In this document: one piece after another, positions 11,442-20,789 of the stretch
How positions within the stretch are numbered: position 1 is the first letter of the stretch
How the letters are laid out: each line of letters opens with the position of its first letter
From: Fragilaria crotonensis
Lineage: Eukaryota; Bacillariophyta; Fragilariophyceae; Fragilariales; Fragilariaceae
NCBI GenBank assembly: GCA_022925895.1
Contig: JAKSYS010000454.1
Location: 1 to 51,359, forward strand
Direction: 5' to 3'
Length of the DNA: 51,359 bases
The notes under the pieces: model-generated
The model's input: the letters and a program-made list of their open reading frames with translations, nothing else
Told to the model about the DNA's origin: nothing
The model's database searches: none
Program-made: the position numbers and the translations under genes

Positions 11442-11467
11442 TCTTTGTCTAGATAATAGCAGTCCTC

Positions 11468-11516
11468 GCGGTTTCGACCGCCGGGACGGGGTACACGGTA
11501 TCAGCCTACCGGCTGA
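11468..11516 (+). promoter_or_regulatory. Paired hairpins in the LINE-a 3' untranslated region
   Basis: Two short stems lie just after ORF2. GCGGT-TTCG-ACCGC (11468-11481) would form a 5-bp stem closed by a UUCG tetraloop, an unusually stable RNA fold. TCAGCC-TACC-GGCTGA (11501-11516) forms a second 6-bp stem. LINEs of the stringent type are recognised by their own RT through 3' stem-loops, so these are candidates for that role. Function is inferred from structure and position. Confidence 0.55.
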
Positions 11517-11546
11517 AACACGGTGATAACCCTCTAATTAGTTCAA

Positions 11547-11562
11547 TTTTTATTTTATTTTA
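11547..11562 (+). repeat. (TTTTA)3 tail at the LINE-a 3' end
   Basis: A short run of TTTTA repeats closes the LINE sequence; just after it the sequence changes to LTR-like material. Simple-repeat tails, in place of poly(A), are known for several LINE clades, so this is taken as the 3' boundary. Confidence 0.5.
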
Positions 11563-11778
11563 TGGTACTATGGAACGTTCTTGATACGGTCGGCATGGAA
11601 CAGGACAATCAGCAAACATGCACAGTCCTGTACTCCGGCTGTGTCCAGAGGAATAACTTCTGCGGCATGTTCTTGGATGCGGAGGATTCACAATACTGGA
11701 ATGGTGCAGTAGTGAATCTGAGGAGGTGTCACGGATGTAAAAGGTGGACTGACAGTAGCAATGGGTGTTGCACTGACA
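11563..11778 (-). repeat. Partial 3' LTR of element D
   Basis: The last 40 bases resemble the end of the element E LTR (GTGGACTG..., ACAGTAGCA, ...GCACTGACA) and are followed by a purine-tract equivalent (CACACACTCCCT on the plus strand), matching the layout at 17062, 24578 and 46272. The upstream part, including the family core box, is absent, so the LTR is truncated at its left side. Confidence 0.4.
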
Positions 11779-13744
11779 CACACACTCCCTCACTGTCTGT
11801 CTGCATCGGTAATGCAGGCAGCAAGCATGCAGCAGGTTATCAAGTGATGGTCCTTGTCCTTCGTGTCATCTCCTCCGCCATGGAAGAGACCAATAGCGCA
11901 TACTGCAGTACTGCAGCACACGATCATCTAATCATTATGTGAACATATGGTTGGTGTCACAATGAGAGAGATGCATTGATCCATTGACGTTCCAGAGGAG
12001 AGTTTCAGAGCGCCGGAAATGCATATTGTTTGTAGGAACTACAGGTGGTAACTTCGAGCAACAGGAAAACTTGACATGTGTTGTAATGAGTACTCAGAAG
12101 TCACCGTATCAAGATTGTTTGTCATTTTCCCCGACAATTTGAAGCAATCCGGTTTCTCTCAACATAGAGTAACTTCAAGATAGACTGAAACTCGGACAAA
12201 GTTGCTGATGGCTCGGTTGTGTCTTGGATTTCATGTAATTCACCCATCGTATCCCGTGATTTGTTGATCAATTGGCACGCTTCCCTTCAACGCACCATCA
12301 CTCGGGAATCTTGATCAACTGTGAACGACCGATTGCAGGGTGAGATCGGTTGTCACCAAGTGAATCCCCGAACGGATTAGCGACAATCACTTGCTGGCTG
12401 TGCATGTCGTGGGAGCCGCCCTTTGGTGTCAATCGACACAAAGAATTCACTTATCGGCCTGCTGAGAGCAATTGTTGCACTTATAATGCGGCGGGATTCG
12501 CCTAGACAAAACACTTTTACAGAAAAGGTGTCCACGGTGTCGGAGAGAGCGCAGTATACAATACCGGTACACTGTTGCTGAATGCACCAGCCACCGAGAC
12601 ACTCCCCAACTTTCGGTTGCCTGTGCCCAGGCATGACATCAGGATGAGCACCCGAACATATCCCAATGGTCTTTGCCGAAGATGAGCTCAGCCAATTACA
12701 GTATTCAAGCAAACAATTTGCTATCAAGTGCCATCAACCGCGATTGATTGGGTGATGCCTCATGAGTCTCTCAAGAGAGACAAACGGTGTGGGCCTGCAT
12801 GTAGAAGGCCCGTTGCGCATTCCGATTCTGTTTCGGGAGGCATCTCAACATCCTCAGGGTGTGTATACAACACACCAGCAGTGAGTGATGTTACCCTCGG
12901 CAGACGTTCCGCAGCAGGCATTGTCGACTGTTGTAATGTCATCAACGTGGCCGTTCAGGTCCCATTCAACAACGATGGGAACATCCACCAAATCACCATC
13001 GTCGCTCATGTCGAAGTTGCTCTGGCTATCTTTACCGGACAGAAAACGGTCCAGTGCCACATCCCGTGCGAGCAGCCAAGATGCTAAAGGTTGACCTTGG
13101 GACTTCACAATCATGCAGATCATTGCCAGTAGATTTGACGCTGCCTCCCAGTGCTTCTGGACACCGAAGAGCCTCGGATGATCTGACAAGATACCGTGGA
13201 GGAGCATTCTTGATGCTGCGGCATATCAGCATTTGGCACCAAAAACTTTATGATACGACGCACTGCACAATGACAATCATTGTCATCACAGTCATAAATT
13301 GTCTGAGAAATGAAGCGTTATAATTCCCTCGCATTCATTGGGAGAAACACCAATTTCCATCTCGCGGCAGATGCCACAATGAGCACAAAGAAGACGGAAA
13401 AACCTTTGCTCGTTGATCCATACAGTGCGCCAACGTTGGACTCATCAATGGAAGAACCTATCAGAAGGGGCGTCCACGGTCAATTGGTCGATACTTCAGG
13501 AGAATGGGCAGCCACGTTGAAATGAGAGGAGCGGACATATTGACTGCATGCTCGTTGCGGCCATCCTCCGAGCTGTTGTCCGTCTGGCGTGCAGCACCAG
13601 CCTGGGGAGTGATGCCAAGAAGAGCATCCCTTGTCCACTCGCAAATGGGATTATTTGCAACAACCCGAGCAGATATTGAAGATGGCCCCAACATTGACGT
13701 GTTCAAAGAAGGCGTCCACGATCATTTGCTGTCAATGAAGTCGT
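11779..13744 (-). other. Internal region of element D without recognisable gene
   Basis: Short minus-strand open stretches (12377-12727, 12854-13207, 13461-13706) occur here but none can be assigned firmly. The 12377-12727 product has a CSGAHPDVMPGH...C pattern that could be a ruined form of the gag zinc knuckle found at 21634-21675 in C. No pol motif was seen on either strand. Its position between a gag start and a 3' LTR suggests decayed gag. Confidence 0.4.
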
Positions 13745-14511
13745 TCAATGTAGTGTGATAGTCTCTCGTTTGTTTGCTGTCACGTTGAGGATATTGTCGG
13801 ATGTTCTGGCTAAGTCATGTGGTGCGTGGCCCTCAGATGCAGTAGGACAGTCGATAACGTTGCCTGGGTACCCTGGGGGACAGGTCCTCAACAAAACACA
13901 AGTACCTCGCTCCAAAGTAACAAAACTGTCAACTAAGGTAGATTCAGTCAATGGAAGGCCACCAACAGTCGGTGTATTTCCTGCAACAAGATGCTGTAAC
14001 AGAAGGGGGCAAACATATTGGGAGTCCTCCTGACAACCGTCGGTATAGCAGTGATCACATTGCTGTTGTGCCTTGCCACTCCACAAATCTTTGGCGGGAT
14101 GCAAGGAGACTCATGCAAACGTCGTGGAATCCTGAAACCTGGAGTCTTGAATTGGATGAGGATTGAAACAGAGACTGGACTGGGAACATCGAGCCTGCTC
14201 TGCAAAATCTGTCGGATCAAACGCTCCAAAGCGGGTTTCCGAAGAGAGACAATATCCCCGTTTTCCCGGCAGTGTAGTGTGATGAAGCGGGAACCCAGCA
14301 AACGGAATTTGAACCCATCACAAACTCCAAACGTAGCTTGCAGTTGTAGAGCAACATAGTCTCGAAGGACATGGAGGTAATCATCATTAATTGTGGAAGT
14401 TTCAACATCGTATATCTCCGAGAGCCGCAGTTCTGCTATCGGGGAATCCGCAACATCCACCGTCAGAATAACAAAGTCATCTGGGTGGTTCAACTCCCGG
14501 GGTGCTGACAT
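13745..14511 (-). pseudogene. Element D gag, N-terminal part
   Basis: The minus-strand start MSAPRELNHPDDFVILTVDV aligns with the gag starts of C (MSDAGELRHDDDCLVVTIDI) and B (MVDAEEVQYDNDCLVISIDI), including the following IAELRLSE and 'ISLRKPALERLIRQ' blocks. The frame is lost near 14060; the neighbouring frame continues with a Pro/Gly-rich stretch like the 'GQPVDTRPTGGHGP' linker of C. Gag would form the particle that packages element RNA. Divergence from B and C is much greater than between B and C, so this is an older or distinct subfamily. Confidence 0.65.
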
Positions 14512-14566
14512 GGTTACTATCTTAGATAGGGTTAACTGTGTCAGCCGGTAAAGAAAGTACGAGGCG

Positions 14567-14583
14567 TACTTGGGCTCATAACC
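14567..14583 (-). promoter_or_regulatory. Element D primer-binding site (half initiator tRNA-Met)
   Basis: Directly inside the 5' LTR, the plus strand reads TTGGGCTCATAACC, which is the anticodon-arm sequence of eukaryotic initiator tRNA-Met. The element strand is therefore complementary to that arm, not to the tRNA 3' end. The same bases occupy this position in B and C. Confidence 0.65.
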
Positions 14584-15103
14584 TGTGAAACCCTCCCTAG
14601 TTATGAGCGCGCACGCTCAGGGGTAGGAGGGATGAAACGTGTGGCTCACAAGCGTCGACGAATGCGGCGGCGGTTGATAGATCAATACCGCCAATCGGAA
14701 CGGGTGAATCACGATGAAACGATCAGGGACACTCAATGAAGTATGATGAGCTGTCGTACAATGTTACCGTTCGTCTTGTTAGTAGTGTGAGCGTTGTCGT
14801 CAATATACCCTATTGCCTCTTCACCCTTACGATCGTCGAGACCGGCAAGAATGCAGTTGAGGTATAAGGGTTATATATTAGAAGTTGTGAGAACCGATGT
14901 GTGTGAAACACATCGGCAGTAGACTACCGGTAGACTAATCCGACTAGTGCCGGAGGTATCAGCATTCATGACGATACCCGTACGACAGTGATGGCGGTAC
15001 AGTAACATCTCTGAATAACTTGACCGTGTGCAGTAGGCAGTATGAACATAGCACGGTATTGGGAGAGCGCCATAGATATACCGACCATGCAGATGCACTG
15101 ACA
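14584..15103 (-). repeat. 5' LTR of element D
   Basis: A 520-bp LTR with TG...CA ends (TGTGAAACC...GCACTGACA on the plus strand). It contains the family core box (CTTCACCCTTACGATCG...ACCGGCAAGAATGC, about 14817-14855) and the fixed hairpin, here CCGATGTGT/ACACATCGG at 14894-14916. It is about 110 bp longer than the LTRs of B and C. Confidence 0.85.
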
Positions 15104-15496
15104 TGAGCTAAATATGGGAATCCTGAAATTTTTCCAGTAACTATGATAAAAAATTCTTGTATCAACTATGGTACTTAGTTTTGGCACCCTTAGATGCGGT
15201 AGGGCCGATCATACACTGTATCGCTATATTCAGCATATGCATAGCACATGTTAGGTACATCTATATGCTGCGTATATATTTGCCTTACCGGTATTCGCTG
15301 GGATATAACATAGTATACAGCGCTTACCATACCATACTACCAACGTATGGTCACACACATGCTTCGCGTCATGTAACACTCATTAGACACCAAGTGTCGT
15401 CCGTCATAGTATAGCACTGTGCTATACGACACTGCATTATTTGTTCGGTCCCCTCGGATTGACAGAGTGAGCACTATGTCACTTCGACAGATTTCG
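15104..15496 (-). other. Gene-free stretch between D and element A pol; probable 3' end of A
   Basis: This AT-rich, TATA-like sequence follows the end of A's RNase H and should contain A's 3' untranslated region and 3' LTR. A purine-tract candidate (plus strand TCGGTCCCCTCGG, about 15448-15460) lies where expected, but no matching LTR was found beyond A's gag (35532-36166). It holds a near-perfect palindrome at 15409-15427. Confidence 0.35.
15409..15427. repeat. 19-bp palindrome
   Basis: GTATAGCAC and its complement GTGCTATAC are separated by a single T. It lies in the probable 3' LTR or untranslated region of element A; its role is unknown. Confidence 0.8.
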
Positions 15497-16650
15497 TTAA
15501 TAAGTGAATCGATCGAGCAGTTCCTCTCGCCTTGCCTGCGGTAACAACTTCGTGAACAAGTCACTTAAGTTGGTGGACGTGCCTTCTTTGGCTATCCGCA
15601 CCGTTCCGGCAGCTACTGCTTCGCGACACCGATGATATGCAATTGAGTGGTGTTTCTTCTTCAATGTCGATTCGGGCCTCGTGGTGTTCTTATACACCGC
15701 CTCATTATCACAGAAGATGTTCGTGGCGTTATCGATGGGAACACCGAACATTCTGAGTTTGTACCGAAGGGATTCAGTCAGCTCTACTGCATTCTTCATC
15801 GCTTGGAATTCACTCCCGAAAGTGCTCGCTTCGACAGTGTTCTGGCGTTTACTATGCCATATAACCGGCGCCTTGTTACAAAACAGGAGTATACCGGTTT
15901 GTGATCGCCTCGTTGCACGATCACTCCCGTGGCTTGCGTCGACGAAACAATGTGTAGACATTGGATTGCCACGCGGGATAGGCATATCACTCTGAATCGC
16001 CTCAGTTGCGTCCCGATAGAAATCATACCAATCGTATGTTTGAAACATTCGTTCGCTTATGATCGGGTGTTGGAAGTCGAATGCTAGCTTCCTCTTCGGG
16101 TAAAGCTTGAGATAACCGAACATTCGATACAGCTGTTGGAGGTGTCCCTTCCTTGGCATGGCCATGTGTGTGGACATCAATGATGCTTCCAATAAGATGT
16201 CTACTCTTCCGAGTTCGACTGCCCATCGCAAGACTCCGATGAGTTCTTGATATAGTTGAATCCCGTCGCTCTTGAGCTCTGGACTTACTTCCAACTCGGG
16301 ACGGTAATCCGTGGAGAGTGGGGTGTAACACTTTGTTGGGAGTCGCAATCCTTTCTTTGCAAGCGCTTCTTCCACGTTCTTGACCGCCGATATGACGTAC
16401 TTCTCAGCCGACATTGTCCAGCATTCGACATCGTCGACTTGCATCGTTCCAAGTTGAGCGCCGAGGTATATATCCGGAGGTTCGATCTTATCGTCCTTTA
16501 ACTTGAAGGTACTCGTCAATGCCATTAGCGTTGACTTCGGGTTGTCTGAGATAGCTAGTATGTCGTCGACATAGCACAGCACCATCTCACAATACTCGAA
16601 TCCGTTGCTCTTCACCGCCGGGCGAATCCACACGTCCGGATCGGCCTTGG
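15497..16650 (-). pseudogene. Element A: C-terminal RT and RNase H
   Basis: An intact 378-codon open stretch beginning just inside the C insertion point. It has the copia RT active site CYVDDILAIS, then 'PDIYLGAQLG', the connection (LYQELIGVLRWAVELGRVDI), and RNase H with CFVDASHGSDRATRRSQTGILLF (Asp), NTVEASTFGSEFQAMKNAVEL (Glu), FCDNEAVYKN (Asp) and KKKHHSIAYHRCREAVAAGTVRI. It ends with TNLSDLFTKLL, the usual copia C-terminus. Its closest relative in the window is the RNase H of F (43705-44235), which shares NTVEAST(F/Y)GSE and STLKKKH, so A and F are one copia lineage, apart from B/C/D/E. This part has no internal lesion. Confidence 0.9.
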
Positions 16651-17062
16651 TGTGAGACCCTCTCTAGTACGGCAGCTTCACATACGTTGGCTCGCTTGGG
16701 AGTCGAGTTAGTGCGAGACCGTCAGAAACAGAAGAGGGAGAACACGACAGCACAATGAACGGAAGAGCGGCGATATCCGACGAGGTACGCAGTGGCGAGG
16801 GTGTCGGTGATAGTGATGTCGTGAGTTATAGATGGGGACGAAGCAACAACTGTACCTCTTCACCCTTACGATCGTAGACCGGCAAGAATGCAGTGGAGGT
16901 AATAGTTTTAGGCTAAGTTAAAGTTGTGAGCCGATGGAGTACATCGGCCTTAAGCTAAACTAGTCGGAGTTGCACATGCGTCATGCATGTCAACGACTGT
17001 AGATAGTAGACTGTGCGCGATTAGACGATTGCACAGTAGCAAGAATGAAATATGCACTGACA
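16651..17062 (-). repeat. 3' LTR of element C
   Basis: 412 bp, TGTGAGACC...GCACTGACA on the plus strand. It has the family core box near 16858-16893 and the fixed hairpin GCCGATG/CATCGGC at 16930-16948. A purine-tract equivalent (CACTCCCCCA) follows at 17063. The two extra bases relative to the other LTR fall in G runs (GAGGGAG, GAGGGTG). Confidence 0.95.
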
Positions 17063-17733
17063 CACTCCCCCATTGTAAGCCATAGCATGCAATGAGCAAC
17101 AGAAGTGTATCTTGAAGGATAAGAACTTCAGGGGGCCGGGGGTATCCACGGGGCACCATAGTGACCCATGAGGCGGCGAACATGACGATGATGAAGCGTG
17201 GCCCAAGCGATTTCGTCAGGGAATCCGCGGAGTTGACGACACCAGGAATGTGAGAAAGAACAATCTCATTCGCTGCCTTCCATTCTTGGAGGGCAAAATG
17301 CTGGATGTCGATATGACGAGCGCGCGGCGTGGGACGACTCGCATTAACCATCAAGATGGCGGCAGCGTTGTCTTCGAACAACGTAGTTGGCCGAGTTGTG
17401 CGTACCCAAGTTCTGAAAGGATCGATCGGAGGTACTTGGCAATCTTGGCGGCATGGACAGCTGCAAGGAACTCTGCTTCGGTGGAGCTTGTGGAAACGGT
17501 CGATTGAATCTTTGACTTGTAAGCCAGAGGGCCACCGCAGAACATGAAGACGAGCCCGGTAATAGAACGACGCGTGACAAGGTCCGTTGCATGGGCTGCG
17601 TCGACGTAACCAGCAAGTTCGGTCGAGGATTGAACTTGCGGGAAATCAGGAGGACGAGTCCGGAATGAGAATCTTGAAGTCGCCAGGCGGAAGTGATGAG
17701 AGAAGCACGTTTCTCCAATAGAACAAACCCCAA
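17063..17733 (-). pseudogene. Element C: RNase H domain
   Basis: The C-terminal copia RNase H is spread over frames between about 17733 and 17063. Visible blocks are STSSTEAEFLAAVHAAKIAKYLRSIL (Glu), LFEDNAAAILMVNASRPTPRARHIDIQHFALQEWKA (Asp and the basic helix), and HIPGVVNSADSLTKSLG at the C-terminus. At least two frameshifts lie between the RT frame (17646-18908) and these blocks. The same domain in B (24579-25060) is nearly identical in sequence. Confidence 0.8.
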
Positions 17734-18908
17734 TTTTTCGTCATTCGTAGGTACCGTGCGACACGACGTAATGCGTCGTAGTGCACCTTTGCCGGGTGAT
17801 CGGAGAAACGGGCAAGTGTCGTGACCGCGTATCCGATGTCCGGTCGAGCAACCACATAGGCGTAAATCAACGCTCCCAAGACACTTCGATACGAAAACCC
17901 AGCAGCCGTTTCAAGATCATAATATTCTGCGGTTCCGTCACGAGGTGCATTAGCGTAGTCGTCAAACATTTGTTGTGTTGTCGATGCGGCAAGTGGCTCG
18001 ATGGGTTTCTCGTCCGTCTCTCGTGATCCGGATGACGACCAACCATAGTGCGCCAGCAATTTATCAATGTATGTTTCACACGTGATCTTGATGTATCGGT
18101 CGCGTTGGTCGACGTCGACACCATTGAACGAATTCAGGATACCTTCGTCGCGGAGATCGATGCCGTCTTCGGCGCAAATGACACGAACAAGGTCTTTGAT
18201 GGCGTCAACGTTCACACATCCGATGGCCATATCGTCAACTTGGCGACATATAAGCATTCGGTGTCCCTTGTAAGTTCCTTGATAGAGACTGCGCTCGTGG
18301 GTGGTCGAAGTGAAACCGTGACGAGCGATGACAGAGTTCACGAACTTTTCCCAAAGCGCTCCGGATTCTGGATGGCCTTGGAGAGCATGTTGAACAGGGA
18401 GCACCATTTCTCGAGAGACGACCGTACCGTGACGAGCGAGATACCAGTCGGCGTATTGATCATCGATGACCACGAACGTGGGCTGATTTGGTGGCGGCGA
18501 GTTCGCATACGCGTTCGTCGCGTCCACTTTCAGACTGACATAACCCTCATGAGCACACAGAGCAAAGAAAAGGCGCATACAAGGTTGTTCGATGCAGCTA
18601 GAATAGGTGTTAGCCAACTTGAGCTGTGGAGCTGCGCGAGGGGATCCATCGCAGCAGTTTCTTGCTTTCCGAGAACCGTCGCCTTTGATGGCGTAGTTCC
18701 AATGTTGCCGGAGCACAATAGCATCTCTGGGAGCAGGAACAGGGGCGCCATACATTTCTTGTTTGGCCATCGAATCAAGCTGCTTGAATTCGGCGTCTTG
18801 CCATTCTTTCCAGTTTGGGAGGCGTCGGAGCTTACGTCGAGTGAAGCTCCCGAGGCTTTGTTCTTCCGGAGTCCCATGCGTCGTTGTATTCAGGGAGCGA
18901 AGGAGCAA
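17646..18908 (-). pseudogene. Element C: reverse transcriptase domain
   Basis: A 420-codon stretch with copia RT motifs in order: HWNYAIKGDGSRKARNCCDGSPRAAP (fingers), SLKVDATNAYANSP (motif A Asp), 'LPVQHALQGHPESGALWEKF' (counterpart of the usual KALYGLKQAPRAW), and CRQVDDMAIG as the catalytic box. The YVDD Tyr of most copia RTs is Gln here, as in B. The frame starts just after the integrase C-terminal region and ends where the RNase H frame begins (17646). Confidence 0.9.
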
Positions 18909-20441
18909 CTGAACATGGTCATCATCGATGGTGCTGTCTTCGTTGCATGCGATACCGCCGTCAGGCAGGTTCGGTTGCGGGAGGAGGACCGGATGGCAGA
19001 GACTGTACGCAATTGTTCCACAGATAGATGAATCGGCTGGTCAAGATGCCGATCGACAACTGGGATATATCGGTCCGGTGCGAAAACAATCTTGAACGTT
19101 TGCTCGTCCGATGCGGCCACAACACGAAGTGCGTCCAAGATAGATGCCGCAGTGAACACGGCGACGTCATTAATGGATACAACGAAGGCGCCGATGTATT
19201 TACGGCGAACATTTCGGATCCGCGAGGCCGTGGTATTTGCAACAACACCGGAAACATACCCTCGTCTCCGAATGTGACTCCATGATTTCGAAACCGAGGC
19301 AGGGATGCTCACAGGTGATGGACGGGGACAGTTCGTCAAGGCGTTCGAATGGGTCATCAGAGACTTCCAGGTTGAAGGCTGGGAGATCCAGACGGTCCGG
19401 ACCGACGACGCCGTCATCGGCAAGGTTCCGGAGGAGCTTCACATTAGGAGGCGGTTCATCTAGATCGTTCATGCCCTCGTCGAAACGCGCATGGGTGGCG
19501 GTTTTGACGGTCGAGCTGCCAAGGTCGAAGTAATACATGACCTTCAGGGAGCGCGAGTACCCGAGAAAAATACCGAGGCGGGAGTTCGGAACGACGCGAC
19601 CGTATCGAGCAGTCGTTGGACGAACGTGGATCCGACATCCAAAGGTCCGTAGCTTTGCCAGATTTGGGAGAGGGGCACCACACATCTCGTATGGGCTTGT
19701 AGGTCGATCGCCGTGGGGGACGAAGTTATACAAGCGAATGTAGTGGTAGAATGCATACGGCCAGAAGTTGGGCTGGAGATTCGCACCGGAAAGCATGGTG
19801 CGAAGAGCATCGCCGATCGTCTGATGTGGACGCTCTCCAGGTCCATTCTGATGCGACGAATCCGGACCGGTCAGTTCCACGGCATATCCAAAGTTTGCGA
19901 AGGTGCGATGGATGTCGCGGCACTTTCCGAGCTCACCACCTCCATCCATGCGAACATACTTGTCGGGACATTGCGGGGAGTTGCTTGCAAGCCAGCTGTT
20001 GATCCAATCGATGGGAGGTGCTTTCGTTGCGAAGGCGCGACCGAAGATTCGACCACTGAAGTGATCAGTAAGAAGGACATAACAAGTCTCTCCGTTGAGG
20101 CCGACGAGGGTGTTGTGTCGAACTGAGTCCCGGCTCTTCTGGACCATGAAGCCAAAATCGATCGACAATCCTTGGTTACACGTTGTCGCTCTCATTGTGG
20201 TTTCGATTCCTTTTGGTGCTTTGCGGAGTTTGGCAGCAAGACAGATGGGACATCCTTCAAGTTCGGTTGGAATCTGGAATTGCGGCATCCCTTTTACAAA
20301 ACGATGCATCTCCGACAGACGACGAAAATTGATGTGCCCAAGCCGTTGGTGCCACAACATTCGCAGAGCCGTACGACTCAGGAGCGCACGGCATATGCAT
20401 CCGTGCATAAAGGCGAAGAGAGTTCCGGAAATGAACGTCAC
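18890..20441 (-). pseudogene. Element C: integrase
   Basis: GAG-pre-integrase and integrase in the 20441-19200 frame. The zinc-binding HHCC is LWHQRLGHINF...CPICLAAK; the catalytic residues are LSIDFGF (Asp), YVRMDGGGELG (Asp) and SSHQNGPGERPHQTIG (Glu). The fold continues to 'SRLGIFLGYSRSLKVMYYFD', the usual copia integrase end. A shift near 19270 moves to the 19423-18890 frame (RRGYVSGVV...VNDVAVFTAAS). All three catalytic residues survive in this copy, unlike in B. Confidence 0.9.
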
Positions 20442-20789
20442 CGTCCAGGATCGTTGGACGTTGAGCGAGGAGATCTTCTGAGCGATGGCCTTCGTGGCTT
20501 AAGCGGTCTGTGTCGATATTGACGGGGACAATGAAATCGAGACCCGCCGGAGCCATTCCTTGTCCAAAAACGTAAGGTCTTGCGTTGCCGTCGGGTGAAG
20601 CGGGCAGCACATTAGAATTCGGGGCAGGTGGAGAATGACAGGCATCGCAGGTCATACCATCGATGGGATCAAGAATTGTTGCTGCGGTGACTGGTGCATG
20701 TTCGGTGCACAGTTTCCGAACGACTTGGTCCGATGGTAGCGGCGCTAAATGGGCCTCAGCTGTCGGGGCAATCAAGGCCTCAGTGAACG

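Larger units (their letters stand above)
2156..11562 (+). mobile_element. LINE-a: non-LTR retrotransposon, two ORFs
   Basis: A LINE with ORF1 (2156-5776, split by an inserted element) and ORF2 (5773-11393 or 11456, frameshifted) followed by a short 3' untranslated region with hairpins and a (TTTTA)3 tail ending at 11562. ORF2 domain order is endonuclease, RT, RNase H, Cys/His finger, as in I-type LINEs. A related copy, LINE-b, lies at 36167-45774. ORF2 needs four frame changes to read through, all explained by short indels, so the copy is probably inactive as written. The coordinates are minimal at the left: the 5' leader extends upstream by an unknown amount. Everything the element needs for target-primed reverse transcription (nicking, copying, RNase H) is encoded. 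Confidence 0.85.
11563..15103 (-). mobile_element. Element D: decayed copia-family element, gag only recognised
   Basis: A minus-strand relative of elements B and C. Its 5' LTR is complete at the right (14584-15103), followed leftward by the half-tRNA-Met primer site and a gag start (14511) in the expected order. The left end has the family's LTR terminus (GCACTGACA ending at 11778) followed by a polypurine-tract equivalent. Only about 2.8 kb lies between the LTRs, against about 6.4 kb in B and C, and no integrase, RT or RNase H was recognised. D is either a gag-only non-autonomous form or an internally deleted, heavily mutated copy. The left LTR is partial, as if cut by, or abutting, the LINE-a 3' end. 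Confidence 0.6.

Noticed and set aside
18048-19031. 327-codon plus-strand open frame
   Set aside because: It is antisense to the conserved RT and integrase of element C and has no family resemblance; it is open because of codon bias on the coding strand.
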